Origin: Nitrospira sp.
GTDB lineage: Bacteria > Nitrospirota > Nitrospiria > Nitrospirales > Nitrospiraceae
DNA: 64,000 nt
Direction: 5' to 3'
NCBI GenBank assembly: GCA_024331125.1
Contig: JANDJI010000004.1
Coordinates: forward strand, 304,139 to 368,138
This document shows, piece by piece, positions 11,288-20,742 of this stretch. Below the pieces are notes generated by a model that saw only the letters and a list, made by a program, of their open reading frames with translations, was not told the DNA's origin and did no database searches. Each line of letters starts with the position of its first letter. Position 1 is the stretch's first letter. The position numbers and the translations under genes were made by a program.

Positions 11288-11707
11288 ATGACCGGCCACG
11301 ACCAAGACGATCACGTCGAGATCACCCCCTACCAAGCGGCCGGGGGCTTGGACGGCATCACCAAGTTGGTGGATGAGTTTTACGCCAACATGGAGAGGCT
11401 GCCGGAGGCACAGGTCATCAGAGCCATGCACCCCGCCGACCTCACCGAGTCCCGCAAAAAACTGACCTATTTTCTCTGCGGCTGGCTGGGAGGACCGAAG
11501 CTGTTTCAGCAACACTACGGACCGATCAGCATTCCCGGCGCGCACAAGCGCTTTCCGATCGGCTACGAAGAACGAGACGCCTGGCTCTTGTGCATGCAGC
11601 GGGCCCTGGCCGTCCAGCCCTACAGCAACGAATTGAAGGACTACCTCTTGGCCGCCCTCAGCATCCCGGCGGAGCGAGTCCGGCAAGTGAACATGGGAGA
11701 AATCTGA
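11288..11707 (+). CDS. Group II truncated haemoglobin
   Basis: A 139-residue haem protein of the 2-on-2 globin fold. The hallmark stretch CGWLGGPKLFQQHYG, the proximal histidine in GAHKRFPIGYEERDAW, and the tryptophan at G8 (DAWLLCM) are all present. Such proteins bind oxygen and nitric oxide; in a nitrifier, NO detoxification or oxygen handling is a reasonable inference. It lies 51 bases upstream of an exported propeller protein on the same strand. No signal peptide, so it acts in the cytoplasm. Confidence 0.92.
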   Translation: MTGHDQDDHVEITPYQAAGGLDGITKLVDEFYANMERLPEAQVIRAMHPADLTESRKKLTYFLCGWLGGPKLFQQHYGPISIPGAHKRFPIGYEERDAWLLCMQRALAVQPYSNELKDYLLAALSIPAERVRQVNMGEI

Positions 11708-11758
11708 GCACGGCGCGCGGCCGGATAAATCATCGCATAACGATTTGACGGAGGATGT

Positions 11759-12829
11759 ATGGACGTAAAGACAGTTGGCCCAATGTACGGCATCGTGGCG
11801 GTGCTCACCATCGTACTGGTTCCCGCCGCTCCTCACGCGATGTCCGGCATGGAGACGCCGCACGGCAGCCACGCGCAGGGAAGTTCCGCGCTCTCGAAGA
11901 GCATGGGCGAGCCGATCAACTCACCGGACGCCGAGATCGAAATCACCTATAGCGCCGATGGGAAAACGGCGATCTTCGTCTCCGGCCGCGAGGGCAGTAT
12001 TCCGTCTCCTGGAGTTCCTTATAATTTTGACATCTGGATGTCCCGCTACGTGGATGGAGCCTGGCAACCGCCGATTCACCTGGGACCGGGCATCGACCCG
12101 ACCGTGGGGCCGAACATCAATACTGCCGCGTGGGAGCTGGAACCGAGTCTCTCGGATGACGGGAACGTCATTTACTTCACCAGATACGAGCCGGGCAATC
12201 TCTCGACCGGCGACCTTTACGTCGTGCAGAAAGTCGACGGCGTCTGGCAACCGGCCAGAAACTGGAACGACGTGCCGGAGCTTCCCCACATCAATACGCC
12301 CACGGGCGAGGAACATTGCCCGATCATCGTCTCCGACAGCCTCATTTATTTCAGCTATCAACAGCCGGGCGTGACGCAGGACAGCGACATCTGGAAAGTC
12401 GAGAAGAAAAACGGCGTGTGGCAGAAACCGGAGAGCCTGGGGCCGCGCATCAATTCCCCCTACCGCGATCATCTCCATTGGACGGGTCTGTCGAAGGACG
12501 GGAAGGTCCTCATCTTCACCAGCACTCGCCCCGACATGGGGTCGAGGGGCGGGCACGACATGTGGCTCTCCTATCAGAATCCCCGGGGCGAATGGCAAGA
12601 GCCGTTGAATCTCGGCGACACGATCAATACCGCCGGGGAAGACATGTGCTGGACCTTCACCCCGGATGGCGCGATCTTCTCCGGCGGGTCGGGGCCGCTG
12701 GGGTCATACAATCACGACGTCATGTGGGTGCGCAAAGACGATGTGCCGCTCCTGAAAAACTTCGAGCCGATCGGCCCTCCGCCCAACTTGCTCGTCGATC
12801 ACGCGCGGAAACCTGAACCCACTCGCTGA
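11759..12829 (+). CDS. Exported PD40 (WD40-like) beta-propeller protein
   Basis: A 356-residue protein with an N-terminal signal sequence (hydrophobic core around residues 9-27) followed by repeats of the PD40 kind: ITYSADGKTAIFVSGREG, IYFTRYEPGNLSTGDLYVV, IYFSYQQPGVTQDSDIW, LIFTSTRPDMGSRGGHDMW. These form a propeller, as in TolB-like periplasmic proteins. No OmpA-like or catalytic domain is attached. Function unknown; likely periplasmic binding. Confidence 0.83.
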   Translation: MDVKTVGPMYGIVAVLTIVLVPAAPHAMSGMETPHGSHAQGSSALSKSMGEPINSPDAEIEITYSADGKTAIFVSGREGSIPSPGVPYNFDIWMSRYVDGAWQPPIHLGPGIDPTVGPNINTAAWELEPSLSDDGNVIYFTRYEPGNLSTGDLYVVQKVDGVWQPARNWNDVPELPHINTPTGEEHCPIIVSDSLIYFSYQQPGVTQDSDIWKVEKKNGVWQKPESLGPRINSPYRDHLHWTGLSKDGKVLIFTSTRPDMGSRGGHDMWLSYQNPRGEWQEPLNLGDTINTAGEDMCWTFTPDGAIFSGGSGPLGSYNHDVMWVRKDDVPLLKNFEPIGPPPNLLVDHARKPEPTR

Positions 12830-13137
12830 TCTCGGACACACATGAACGGGGCCCACCCGACGGACGGGCTCCGTTCGTGAAGGCCCCTTCCGTTCATTTC
12901 CTGCTCTCGAAACGACGGACGACCGACCGCGACACACGATTCCAACAGCTCCGTCCCCTGCTTCACCCTCCTCGCGATCAGCAAACCCAGTTCGTGAAAG
13001 CCCTCCTTTCGTAGGGATCGCCTCCTTCCTATCGAGGAATAGCGGAAAAGCCCACCATCAGCTTACAGATAAGCAAGCAGAGAGCTCCACGAGTCACGAC
13101 AACGACTCACACGGTCATTCGATGGAGGACACCAACC
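12830..13137. other. Intergenic stretch with one hairpin
   Basis: An inverted repeat at 12846-12874 (ACGGGGCCC / GGGCTCCGT, one mismatch) just after the propeller gene may help end its transcript, but no T run follows. Nothing else is recognisable; the rest should hold the promoter of the FG-GAP lipoprotein gene. Confidence 0.45.
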
Positions 13138-14799
13138 ATGAAATCCATCTCCCCTTTCCATCAACTCGCAAAGACAGGTCTCCACGTAAGCCTGCTCGCC
13201 TTCGCTTGCGGACTGGCCGCGTGCGCCGACGATGGAGGCGGCGTCGGTGTCGGAAGGGGGAGAAGCCTTGCCCGCCCGGCTGCGCCTCTGAACGTCACCC
13301 TGACACCGACTGCGATCAAGACCTTTCACTTCACGTGGCAGGATGTCACCGGCGAGACAGGGTATCGATTGTTGGAAGAACCGGCGCCGGGCGCTGGATT
13401 TTCCGCCATCGCTTCCCTCCCTGCAGACACGACCGACTACGACCATATCGCCTTTCTGCCCTTCCGGGTCAATGCCCGGTACATCATCCAGGCCTGTAAC
13501 AGCGCCGGCTGCGCCGACTCCGCCCCTGTGTCGGTCTCAGACCTGCTTCCCGCCGTTGGATACCTGACCGATCCGGCCGGCGAAGCCGGCGACTTCTTCG
13601 GCTTCAGTGTGGCGCTATCAGGAGACGGCCACACCCTGGCCGTCGGGGCCCCGTTTGAAGACAGCACGGTTTGGGACAGCGGCGCAGTCTATGTCTTTGT
13701 CCGGAACGGAAGCAGTTGGGATCCTCAGGCTGCGTTGCGGTCCTCAAGTCCTGGAGCAAGCGACTGGCTGGGCTTTAGCCTCGCGCTCAGCGAGGACGGC
13801 GATACCCTCGCCGTCGGAGTTCCATTGGCGGACCACGGAGCCATCGACAGTGGAGCCGTGCGTGTCTTCGCCCGCGCCGGAGGAGTCTGGACCGAACAGG
13901 CCGTGCTCACTGCCGCCACCCCGGAAGCGGGCGAACAGTTCGGTACGAATCTGAGTCTCTCGGCAGATGGTCATACGCTCGCCGTGGGGGCGCCACGGAA
14001 TGATGCCGTTGCTCCCGACAGTGGGGCGGCCTATCTCTTCACCCGTGCCGGCAGTATCTGGACTCAACAGGCATTGCTCAAGGCAGGAACCCCGGCTGCC
14101 GGTGACCAATTCGGTACAAGCCTAAGCCTCTCCGCCGACGGCCACACATTGGCGGTGGGAGCGCCCTTCACAGACAGTGCCGGTCTTGATGCCGGCGCCG
14201 TCCATGTCTTTGCCTTTGATGGGAGCTCGTGGGTTCAAGAGGCGGTGTTGTTCGCCTCCAACGCCGAATCCAATGACCAGTTCGGCCTCCGCGTCGCCCT
14301 GAGTCCCGACGGTCGGACCCTGGCGGTTGGAGCGCCGTTTGAAGACAGTGCCGCCACCGGCATCGACGGCGATCAGAGCAACAATCTCGCGCCAGACAGC
14401 GGCGCCGCGTATCTCTTTACGCGGAGCGGAGGTCCATGGACTCAGCAGGCTTATGTGAAGGCCTCCAACACTGAGACGGGGGACTGGTTCGGCACGGCCC
14501 TGGCTTTTTCAGCCGACGGGAGCACCCTGGCGATCGGCGCTCTCCAGGAAGACAGCCGTGCTCTCGGCATCAACGGCGACCAGGCCGACAACGGTGCGAT
14601 CGACAGCGGGGCGGCGTACCTCTTCACCCGTAACGGCGGCATCTGGACACAGCAGGCCTACATCAAGCCATCGAATACGGAAGCCGGCGACTGGTTCGGT
14701 GTAAGTCTGGCCCTGTCGGCCGACAGCCGCACGCTCGCGGTCGGGAGTCCGCTCAAGGACAGTCCGGCCCTGGATAGCGGGGCGATCTATCTATATTGA
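13138..14799 (+). CDS. FG-GAP repeat lipoprotein with fibronectin III-like domain
   Basis: A 553-residue exported protein. A lipoprotein signal ends in the lipobox LAAC near residue 28. A fibronectin type III-like domain spans roughly residues 45-130. Seven FG-GAP repeats follow, each of the form GDxFGxSLALSADGxTLAVG, exactly enough for one closed seven-bladed integrin-alpha-like propeller. The repeats are well conserved among themselves, which suggests recent duplication. Probably displayed on the cell surface or in the periplasm; a ligand cannot be named. Confidence 0.9.
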   Translation: MKSISPFHQLAKTGLHVSLLAFACGLAACADDGGGVGVGRGRSLARPAAPLNVTLTPTAIKTFHFTWQDVTGETGYRLLEEPAPGAGFSAIASLPADTTDYDHIAFLPFRVNARYIIQACNSAGCADSAPVSVSDLLPAVGYLTDPAGEAGDFFGFSVALSGDGHTLAVGAPFEDSTVWDSGAVYVFVRNGSSWDPQAALRSSSPGASDWLGFSLALSEDGDTLAVGVPLADHGAIDSGAVRVFARAGGVWTEQAVLTAATPEAGEQFGTNLSLSADGHTLAVGAPRNDAVAPDSGAAYLFTRAGSIWTQQALLKAGTPAAGDQFGTSLSLSADGHTLAVGAPFTDSAGLDAGAVHVFAFDGSSWVQEAVLFASNAESNDQFGLRVALSPDGRTLAVGAPFEDSAATGIDGDQSNNLAPDSGAAYLFTRSGGPWTQQAYVKASNTETGDWFGTALAFSADGSTLAIGALQEDSRALGINGDQADNGAIDSGAAYLFTRNGGIWTQQAYIKPSNTEAGDWFGVSLALSADSRTLAVGSPLKDSPALDSGAIYLY

Positions 14800-14899
14800 T
14801 CTGCTGTATTGACCGTGCCGTATTGACCTTGAATGCGAGCCGAGCCGGAAGACCGGCTCGGCGACTGCGTGAGGACGGCGCCGTTTCCGTCAGAGGACA

Positions 14900-15382
14900 T
14901 TATCGTTCCGGATTCCTGGCGTCGGTCACGGCCCTGGCAAAGGCCAGGACGCTCTTCCGCTCTTCATCGTCCAACGCCAGCAAGAGATGCGCTTCATCGC
15001 CGTGCATGAGTCGCAGACTCAAGAACGGCTCTTCCCGCCGTTTTTCCCGGTTGTCCCAGACGGCGTCGATGAGCTGCACCTTGTCCAGCCGGCCGACCGA
15101 CACCACGTCGTAGCGGAAATAGGAATCCCCGATGACCATGTCGAACACCACGTTGCCGGCCGTGAGCAGCACCAGGTTGAAGCGGCCCTGGTCCTCGTAG
15201 CCTTCCGGCAGGAACTTGTTCACGTGGCACAACGCCACCTTGCGGTCGCCGAGCGCCGCGCGAATGTTTTCCTTGAGCATCGTGTAATCGATCTGCAAGG
15301 CCCGCTCATCCGGCCCCGTGGCGGCCACCGCCGCCGCTTCGGCCTTCGCAAACACATCATCTGCCGACATCAATCCGGACAT
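14900..15382 (-). CDS. Conserved hypothetical protein
   Basis: A 160-residue soluble protein starting MSGLMSADDVFAKAEA. I chose the ATG at 15382 because GGAGA precedes it; the frame is open further upstream. The middle part alternates short strands (VALCHVNKFLPEGY, FNLVLLTAGNVVFDMVIG, SYFRYDVVSVGRLDKVQLID), a layout like a bacterial PH-type beta domain, and the end is helical. No signal peptide or catalytic motif. I cannot name the family. It is convergent with the FG-GAP gene and about 90 bases downstream of phoD on the same strand. Confidence 0.75.
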   Translation of the reverse strand: MSGLMSADDVFAKAEAAAVAATGPDERALQIDYTMLKENIRAALGDRKVALCHVNKFLPEGYEDQGRFNLVLLTAGNVVFDMVIGDSYFRYDVVSVGRLDKVQLIDAVWDNREKRREEPFLSLRLMHGDEAHLLLALDDEERKSVLAFARAVTDARNPER

Positions 15383-15473
15383 GGTTGCTTCTCCTTTCCG
15401 TACCACGACAACCGAAGGGCCGTACCCTACCCAGCGACGGGGAACGATTGCAAGGGGTGCTCGAACGTGTCGC

Positions 15474-16949
15474 CTACCGAGCGGCCACCCGATGGACGAA
15501 TCGTGTCGCGCCGGTTTGATCGATGATGGCCGCTTCAAACAGAGTTTTGGTCACGCGAACCAAGCCGAAATTCTGATAGCCCGATTCGTTGAACAGGCGC
15601 GTCGGATTGAGCGATCCCTCCGCCTCCGTGATTCGTCCCGGATTGGCCGAGAGCGGACCGGCGACGAATTCATGGAAATCGACGACACCGTCACGATCCG
15701 GATCGTAGGCATTGGCCTGGGCCCAATGGATGTCGCCGGCGAGAAACACGACGTTCTGAAGCCGCTTGCCCAGGATGGTCTCGACGATCACTTGCCGCTC
15801 GCGCTCAAACCCGGTTCCATCGGGACCGCCGGCCCAGCCGTCGTTGCCGGGCACCGTTTCTCCTCCCCCTTTCGGAACCGACAGGGGCACGGACGTCGCG
15901 ATCACCTTCCACGTCGCGGTCGATTGCGAGATCCCATCGAGCAGCCATTGCAACTGAGCCGATCCCAACATGGTCTTGGCCGGACCGTCCACCTCGGCGT
16001 TGCGGCTGCGGTACTGCCTGGTGTCGAGAAGAAACAGTTCCAAATCTGCACCGTATCTGACGGACCGGTAGAGCCGATGCGGGTCGTCGAGCGGTGACCC
16101 GATAGGCCAATACTCGCGCAACGCCTGCCGCCCTTTGGGCATCCGCTCATCGAACGGCCCGGCAAAATTGTTGCGCACTTCATGGTCGTCCCACGTCACA
16201 TAGACCGGCACGGTTTCCAAGAACCGGCGGAGGGCGGCGGCGCCCCGTTGATAGCGATGGCGGGCCCGGTATTCGTCAAGTGTCGCCGCGACAACATTTG
16301 CCCCCGGCTCGTTGGGCGGAGCGGGACAGACATTGTCGGCGTAAATCGTATCGCCTAAAAAGAGGAAGAAGTCTGGGTCCTTCCGCCGCATCACATCGAA
16401 CATCGGATAACCGGCCTCCCCTTGGCGGCAGTGGCCCTGGCCTCCCAGATCCGCACTCCAAACGAAGGTGGCCGGAACGGAGGTGCTTGCACTCGGCAGG
16501 GTCGTGAATTCACCCTTCGCCGCCAGTGTCGGCTGCTCGTATCCGCTCGATCTCTTTCGTTCAATCCAGAGGTGGTACCGATACCGGGTAGCCGGAGCCA
16601 AGCCCTTTATCGGAACGGAGAGGGTGTAATCCGTCTCGTTCGTCGTGGCCAGCCGGTCGGTTCTGGAGACAGGGGCTCGCGCCGATCCCATTTTCGAGAC
16701 GGTCTCCCATTGCGCCGGTGTCGCCCATTCGACCTGCACCAGTGCCGGCTCGTTCGTTCTCACCCATATGATGGCGCCGCTGGAACCGACGTCGCCGACC
16801 GCAATGCCTTGAGGCAAGAGATCCTCCGCCAACACGACCGGAGCGAGAAAGGGGCTGCTCGGCGGAAGCCCTTCGCGCGAGGGCGAGACACAGCCCGGCG
16901 ACCAACAAATCAAGAGCCACGAGAGGAACGACAGCAACAGACGGCGCAT
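15474..16949 (-). CDS. phoD: PhoD-family alkaline phosphatase / phosphodiesterase
   Basis: A 491-residue exported metallophosphoesterase that frees phosphate from phosphodiesters outside the cytoplasm. The N-terminus looks like a lipoprotein signal (WSPGC near residue 20). The PhoD N-terminal beta domain (VGDVGSSGAIIWVRTNEPA) is followed by metal-site motifs FVWSADLGGQGHC, LGDTIYADN, WDDHEVRNNF and FLAGDIHWAQAN. All metal-binding blocks are intact. A lipid-anchored form differs from the Tat-exported Bacillus enzyme. No Pho box was identified. Confidence 0.93.
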   Translation of the reverse strand: MRRLLLSFLSWLLICWSPGCVSPSREGLPPSSPFLAPVVLAEDLLPQGIAVGDVGSSGAIIWVRTNEPALVQVEWATPAQWETVSKMGSARAPVSRTDRLATTNETDYTLSVPIKGLAPATRYRYHLWIERKRSSGYEQPTLAAKGEFTTLPSASTSVPATFVWSADLGGQGHCRQGEAGYPMFDVMRRKDPDFFLFLGDTIYADNVCPAPPNEPGANVVAATLDEYRARHRYQRGAAALRRFLETVPVYVTWDDHEVRNNFAGPFDERMPKGRQALREYWPIGSPLDDPHRLYRSVRYGADLELFLLDTRQYRSRNAEVDGPAKTMLGSAQLQWLLDGISQSTATWKVIATSVPLSVPKGGGETVPGNDGWAGGPDGTGFERERQVIVETILGKRLQNVVFLAGDIHWAQANAYDPDRDGVVDFHEFVAGPLSANPGRITEAEGSLNPTRLFNESGYQNFGLVRVTKTLFEAAIIDQTGATRFVHRVAAR

Positions 16950-17056
16950 GAAACACAGTCTTAGCGAGTGAGGGAACGAAGATCAAGCGGAAGGCGGGAC
17001 GGCCCTTGAAAATCCTTCAACCGGCTCGGCATACTGGCCCTCGCAAGGAGCAAGCC

Positions 17057-17296
17057 ATGCCGTTGGATGAACAATGCCGAGTCCCGAATTGCCAAGGCAA
17101 GCCCTATGCTCCGGCCGGCACGGGGTCCGTCTGCAAAGATCACTTTCTCCATTTTCTTGCGTGGCGCCGCAAGCGAGGCCCGCAAATGTTTCACAAATAC
17201 GCCGCGATGACCATGGAAGAACGCGACACGGTCGTCGCCGAATGGATGAGAACCCTTCGCCTCGAAGACCTCCCCTCAACCGCTCCGGTGGTGTAA
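17057..17296 (+). CDS. Small conserved hypothetical protein
   Basis: A 79-residue basic protein, start ATG at 17057 with AAGGAG seven bases ahead. It has cysteines in EQCRVPNCQGKPY and SVCKDHFLHFLAWRRKRG, so a small zinc-binding fold (C-x4-C...C-x2-H) is possible. The remainder is helical (MTMEERDTVVAEWMRTL). I do not recognise the family. It stands alone between phoD and a GNAT gene, both on the other strand. Confidence 0.7.
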   Translation: MPLDEQCRVPNCQGKPYAPAGTGSVCKDHFLHFLAWRRKRGPQMFHKYAAMTMEERDTVVAEWMRTLRLEDLPSTAPVV

Positions 17297-17315
17297 GCGC
17301 CGAAAGCCCCGTGCC

Positions 17316-17765
17316 TTACAGCGAGAGGCTGTACACGTAGAATTCTTGGTCACGGACCCAGCCCAGTCGTTCATAGAGCCGTTGCGCCGCGTCATTCGTG
17401 ATCGCCGTCGCCAATTCCAGGCGCACCGCGCCGGCGGATCGAGCCTCTTCCGCCGCCGCCTTCAGAAGCGTTGTTCCAACTCCCCGGCGGCGTGCGTGGA
17501 GAACAACGAACAGATCGCTCAAGAGAGACATCGGCGCCGCGAGGATTGAAGAAAAGAGGGAATACATCTGGACAAAGCCGATCGCGACGCCGTCGTGATC
17601 CTCCGCGATCAGCACGAGAGATTCATTGCGCGCCAACCGATCGTGCAGAAACCGCCGAGCCACGGCAGAGTCCGGCGCTTGTCCATAGAATTGACGGTAC
17701 GCGTCGAAGAGCGGGACGAGCCGATCAAGGTCCTGCATCATCGCTCGACGAACGAGATCGGCCAT
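17316..17765 (-). CDS. GNAT-family N-acetyltransferase
   Basis: A 149-residue acetyltransferase of the GNAT fold. The acetyl-CoA-binding motif A is clear: DLFVVLHARRRGVGTTLLKA (R-x-x-G-x-G/T type), and motif B ends AAQRLYERLGWVRDQEFYVY. The substrate cannot be read from sequence; similar proteins modify small amines or protein N-termini. It lies convergent to the small gene before it and downstream of an acyltransferase on the same strand. Confidence 0.9.
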   Translation of the reverse strand: MADLVRRAMMQDLDRLVPLFDAYRQFYGQAPDSAVARRFLHDRLARNESLVLIAEDHDGVAIGFVQMYSLFSSILAAPMSLLSDLFVVLHARRRGVGTTLLKAAAEEARSAGAVRLELATAITNDAAQRLYERLGWVRDQEFYVYSLSL

Positions 17766-17819
17766 CTTACGATCAAATCGAAAAGGTCTGTTTACGCTGC
17801 TTTTGGATTCATACCGCTC

Positions 17820-18911
17820 TCAGGGCCGCACCGCCTGAGAGGCATCCTGCTTGGAACGTGCGGCGAGGCGTTGCAGACGGTCTGCCGACACATTGAGCAC
17901 AGTTTTCAGCGAGGCGGACCATCGTTGTTCAACGAGCGCGTGCACGAGGTAGGCACAGATGAGAGCCGCAATGATGGTGCCCCAAAAGAGCACGTGTACA
18001 TTGACGCCTGAGTAGGCGACGTTGAACACCATGTAGCCGACATTCTGATGGATCAGATAGAGGGGATACGAGATCGCACCCAGGAGCACCCACTCTTTGC
18101 GACTCGCGAATGCCGTTCGCCGCAGTGCGATCAACAGCATGACCATGAAGAACAACGTGATCACGCCTTCGACGGCAAAGATGTCGAACGTCGTGTTGAA
18201 ATGACGTTCAAACGATCGCAACTTCTGCATGGACTGAAACAGCGCAAGACCCCACGAACAGGCGATCAGCGCGGCTCGCGGCAGAGACAACCCGTTCGAC
18301 CGGATCAGGAAACAGCCTGCCCCTGCGATAAAGAAGGCCGAGTACTCGGCAATCAGCAGGGAAGACAACACTCCTACCGGCCGAATGGCGAGCGCCGCCG
18401 AGGCGAGGAGCCACAACCAGAGAAAGGGTTCAGCCCGATGAATTCGCCGACCGCTCACGAGAAGCGCCACCAGAAGATAAAATTGCAGCTCGATGAACAA
18501 CGACCAATACGCGCCGTCAATCGAAACGATGCCCAAGAAACCGGACAGCATCGTCATGTTGGCAAGATAACGAACAAGGGAAGCAGAGTGCGGCGGCTCT
18601 CCGATGGCGAGCGTCACCAAAAAAGTGATCGTACAGCAGGTCCAAAAGGCCGGATAGAGGCGAACGATTCTCGCGATGACAAACTCACCGAGGTTCCGAT
18701 TCGCTGCGGTCATGAGGATGACGAACCCGCTGATCATGAAAAAGAGTTCGACACCCAGGTACCCGTACTTGAAGACCGGAGCGAGCGCCGGATACGACAG
18801 CACCGTCAAATCGTCCGCCGCATGCCCTCTGTAAGAGTAGTGAAAGAGCACGATCGCCAGCGCGGCGAGGAAGCGGAGCAGGTCGATTTCGTACACCCTG
18901 GCGCTTGTCAT
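17820..18911 (-). CDS. Acyltransferase 3 family membrane protein (OafA/YrhL type)
   Basis: A polytopic inner-membrane O-acyltransferase with about ten membrane segments. The N-terminal signature YEIDLLRFLAALAIVLFHY includes the catalytic-type histidine in the first helix, followed by the RIVRLYPAFW block. Such enzymes acetylate surface polysaccharides or other envelope glycans. I start it at the ATG at 18911, where homology begins; an open frame runs to 19088. No glycan biosynthesis genes adjoin it, so the target is unknown. Confidence 0.9.
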   Translation of the reverse strand: MTSARVYEIDLLRFLAALAIVLFHYSYRGHAADDLTVLSYPALAPVFKYGYLGVELFFMISGFVILMTAANRNLGEFVIARIVRLYPAFWTCCTITFLVTLAIGEPPHSASLVRYLANMTMLSGFLGIVSIDGAYWSLFIELQFYLLVALLVSGRRIHRAEPFLWLWLLASAALAIRPVGVLSSLLIAEYSAFFIAGAGCFLIRSNGLSLPRAALIACSWGLALFQSMQKLRSFERHFNTTFDIFAVEGVITLFFMVMLLIALRRTAFASRKEWVLLGAISYPLYLIHQNVGYMVFNVAYSGVNVHVLFWGTIIAALICAYLVHALVEQRWSASLKTVLNVSADRLQRLAARSKQDASQAVRP

Positions 18912-19143
18912 GGGCTGAGTCCCCACGGACTGAGCTCTCCGCGACCGAACAATGACCAACCCGCCACCGGGAAACGGGCTCTTCGGCTTGATCGGCTTGA
19001 AAAGGGCTTCGATTGTTGCGCGCCCTCCGTCGCTTGTCAATCGCCTCCGCCGACCATTGCTCGCCCTCGCGAATTGCGATCGATCCACGCCGTTCCGTCC
19101 TTTTTCTTGCTCTCACATGAAGGCACAGCCTCGCTTTTTCCCT

Positions 19144-19536
19144 TTACCCCATCACCGGCGAGCCGTGATGGTGGATCATCAGCCATTCATCGCCGATCCG
19201 TTCATAGAGGTTCGTTGCCAGCACCCTGGCCTGTTGCGGTTCGTCGGACTGGTGGGTTGTGAGGTTTTCGACACAGATCACCCAGGCGATGTCCCCCGCC
19301 ACCTGCACCATCACGTCGGTGAGCTCGAACTTCATGGAGAAGGTGTTGTTGAAGATCAAGACCCAGGAGTCGCGGACGGCGGGCCAACCGGAGCGAATCG
19401 TCCAACCGGGATGGATGCAGGTCACATAGTCTTGATGCGCCCAGACCTCGTCCATCCGGGCGATATCGAGGCTTTCGAACGCCTCATAAAACTTTTGATT
19501 GGCGACGGTGACTTCCCCGATTCGTTGTTCGAGCAT
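19144..19536 (-). CDS. SnoaL-like / NTF2-fold protein
   Basis: A 130-residue single-domain protein of the SnoaL_3 / DUF4440 kind. Typical landmarks are FYEAFESLDIARMDEVWAHQ, the VTCIHPGWTIRSGWPAVRDS core and the C-terminal LYERIGDEWLMIHHHGSP. The cone-shaped fold usually binds a small ligand; a reaction cannot be assigned. No signal peptide. Confidence 0.85.
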   Translation of the reverse strand: MLEQRIGEVTVANQKFYEAFESLDIARMDEVWAHQDYVTCIHPGWTIRSGWPAVRDSWVLIFNNTFSMKFELTDVMVQVAGDIAWVICVENLTTHQSDEPQQARVLATNLYERIGDEWLMIHHHGSPVMG

Positions 19537-19712
19537 GGTACCAGCCCTCCATGCACAATGAGAAGAACGAGAGACCGCATCCGCCCCACCCGCCGATGGA
19601 ATCTTCCCTCGGATCGTTCGTTCTCTTCTTTTTGATTCCCGGAGCGCGACGGCACCCGCTTCGCCGGACTTCTATCTGGGAACTTTCCATCTGGCAACTA
19701 AAGAAAGGGCGT

Positions 19713-20645
19713 CTATGACTGTTTGGCCGTTTGACGGTTCACGCTCCACACGCCGGCCAGGATCAAGCCGATGCCGGTCATTTCAACCGGCCCGACCGAT
19801 TCTTTCAAAATCAGCGCCGATAAGCCGACCGCCGCGACCGGTGTGAGATTCCCCAGAACCGACGCCCGCGAGGGGCCGATCCCCTTCACGCCGAACAGCC
19901 AGGCCTGCTGGGCCACGGCCGTGGCGAAGACGATCAGATACGCAAGGGCCAGCCAATCGGAGGTCGTCACCGACGAGACACCCGCGTCCATCACTTTTTG
20001 GTCGGTCCACAGGAGCGGAATCTGCAAGACCGTCGCCACCAACAACGTCGTCCAATTCACGGTCAAGGCGGACAGCCGGTCCATGATGGTTCGGCTGCCG
20101 ATACTGTAAAGCGCCCAACTCACGACACCCAGAAACACCAAGGTTCCTCCTAAAAGAGGCTGTTCCCCGGCCGCCTGAAAGCCCGCCACGGACACCAGGC
20201 CGACGCCGGCAAACGAGAGCACCGCCCCCAGCCAGACGGTGCGCAGCGGCACATCTCGGATCAACAGAGCCGAAAGCAACGAGGTCACCACCGGGCTTGA
20301 TCCGATAATGACGCCGCCCACCGCTCCGCTCACGTAGTTGAGCCCCATCAGGATCAAGAGGTGATTGCCCAACACGCCGAGTCCCAACAGTCCCAACAGA
20401 GAAAGGTCCGAGCGAGCGATGGCCAAGGTTCCCCGCTCTTGAACCCACCAAGTCACCAGCAGAATCGCCAAGCCGCCGACGTCGCGAAACACCGAGGCCT
20501 CGACCGGAGAAAAGGACCCCAGCGCCATCTTTTGGGCGACAATCGACCCACCCCATAACACGGCGGCGAGCACGACCGATCCATAGGCCAGCGTGGTGGA
20601 CGGCGGCATGGCGAGGGACATACCCTTGTTTCCGGCCGTCGTCAA
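19713..20645 (-). CDS. EamA-family drug/metabolite transporter
   Basis: A 310-residue inner-membrane exporter with ten predicted helices in two EamA repeats (residues about 15-150 and 165-300). Characteristic pieces include VLWGGSIVAQKMALG, PVEASVFRDVGGLAIL, GVIIGSSPVVTSLLSALL and LTPVAAVGLSALILKESVG. Substrates of the family range from amino acids to nucleotides and cannot be read here. Confidence 0.9.
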   Translation of the reverse strand: MTTAGNKGMSLAMPPSTTLAYGSVVLAAVLWGGSIVAQKMALGSFSPVEASVFRDVGGLAILLVTWWVQERGTLAIARSDLSLLGLLGLGVLGNHLLILMGLNYVSGAVGGVIIGSSPVVTSLLSALLIRDVPLRTVWLGAVLSFAGVGLVSVAGFQAAGEQPLLGGTLVFLGVVSWALYSIGSRTIMDRLSALTVNWTTLLVATVLQIPLLWTDQKVMDAGVSSVTTSDWLALAYLIVFATAVAQQAWLFGVKGIGPSRASVLGNLTPVAAVGLSALILKESVGPVEMTGIGLILAGVWSVNRQTAKQS

Positions 20646-20742
20646 GGACTATATTGACGCACCTTATCCCTCAAGGACGTTTACCATCCCGAAGAATCTC
20701 CGTCTAAGGAGAGCAAGACGACCTCAACAAGGAGGGCTTCTT

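Noticed and set aside
18048..19262. 404-codon plus-strand frame
   Set aside because: Antisense to the acyltransferase gene, whose membrane segments and signature are clear.
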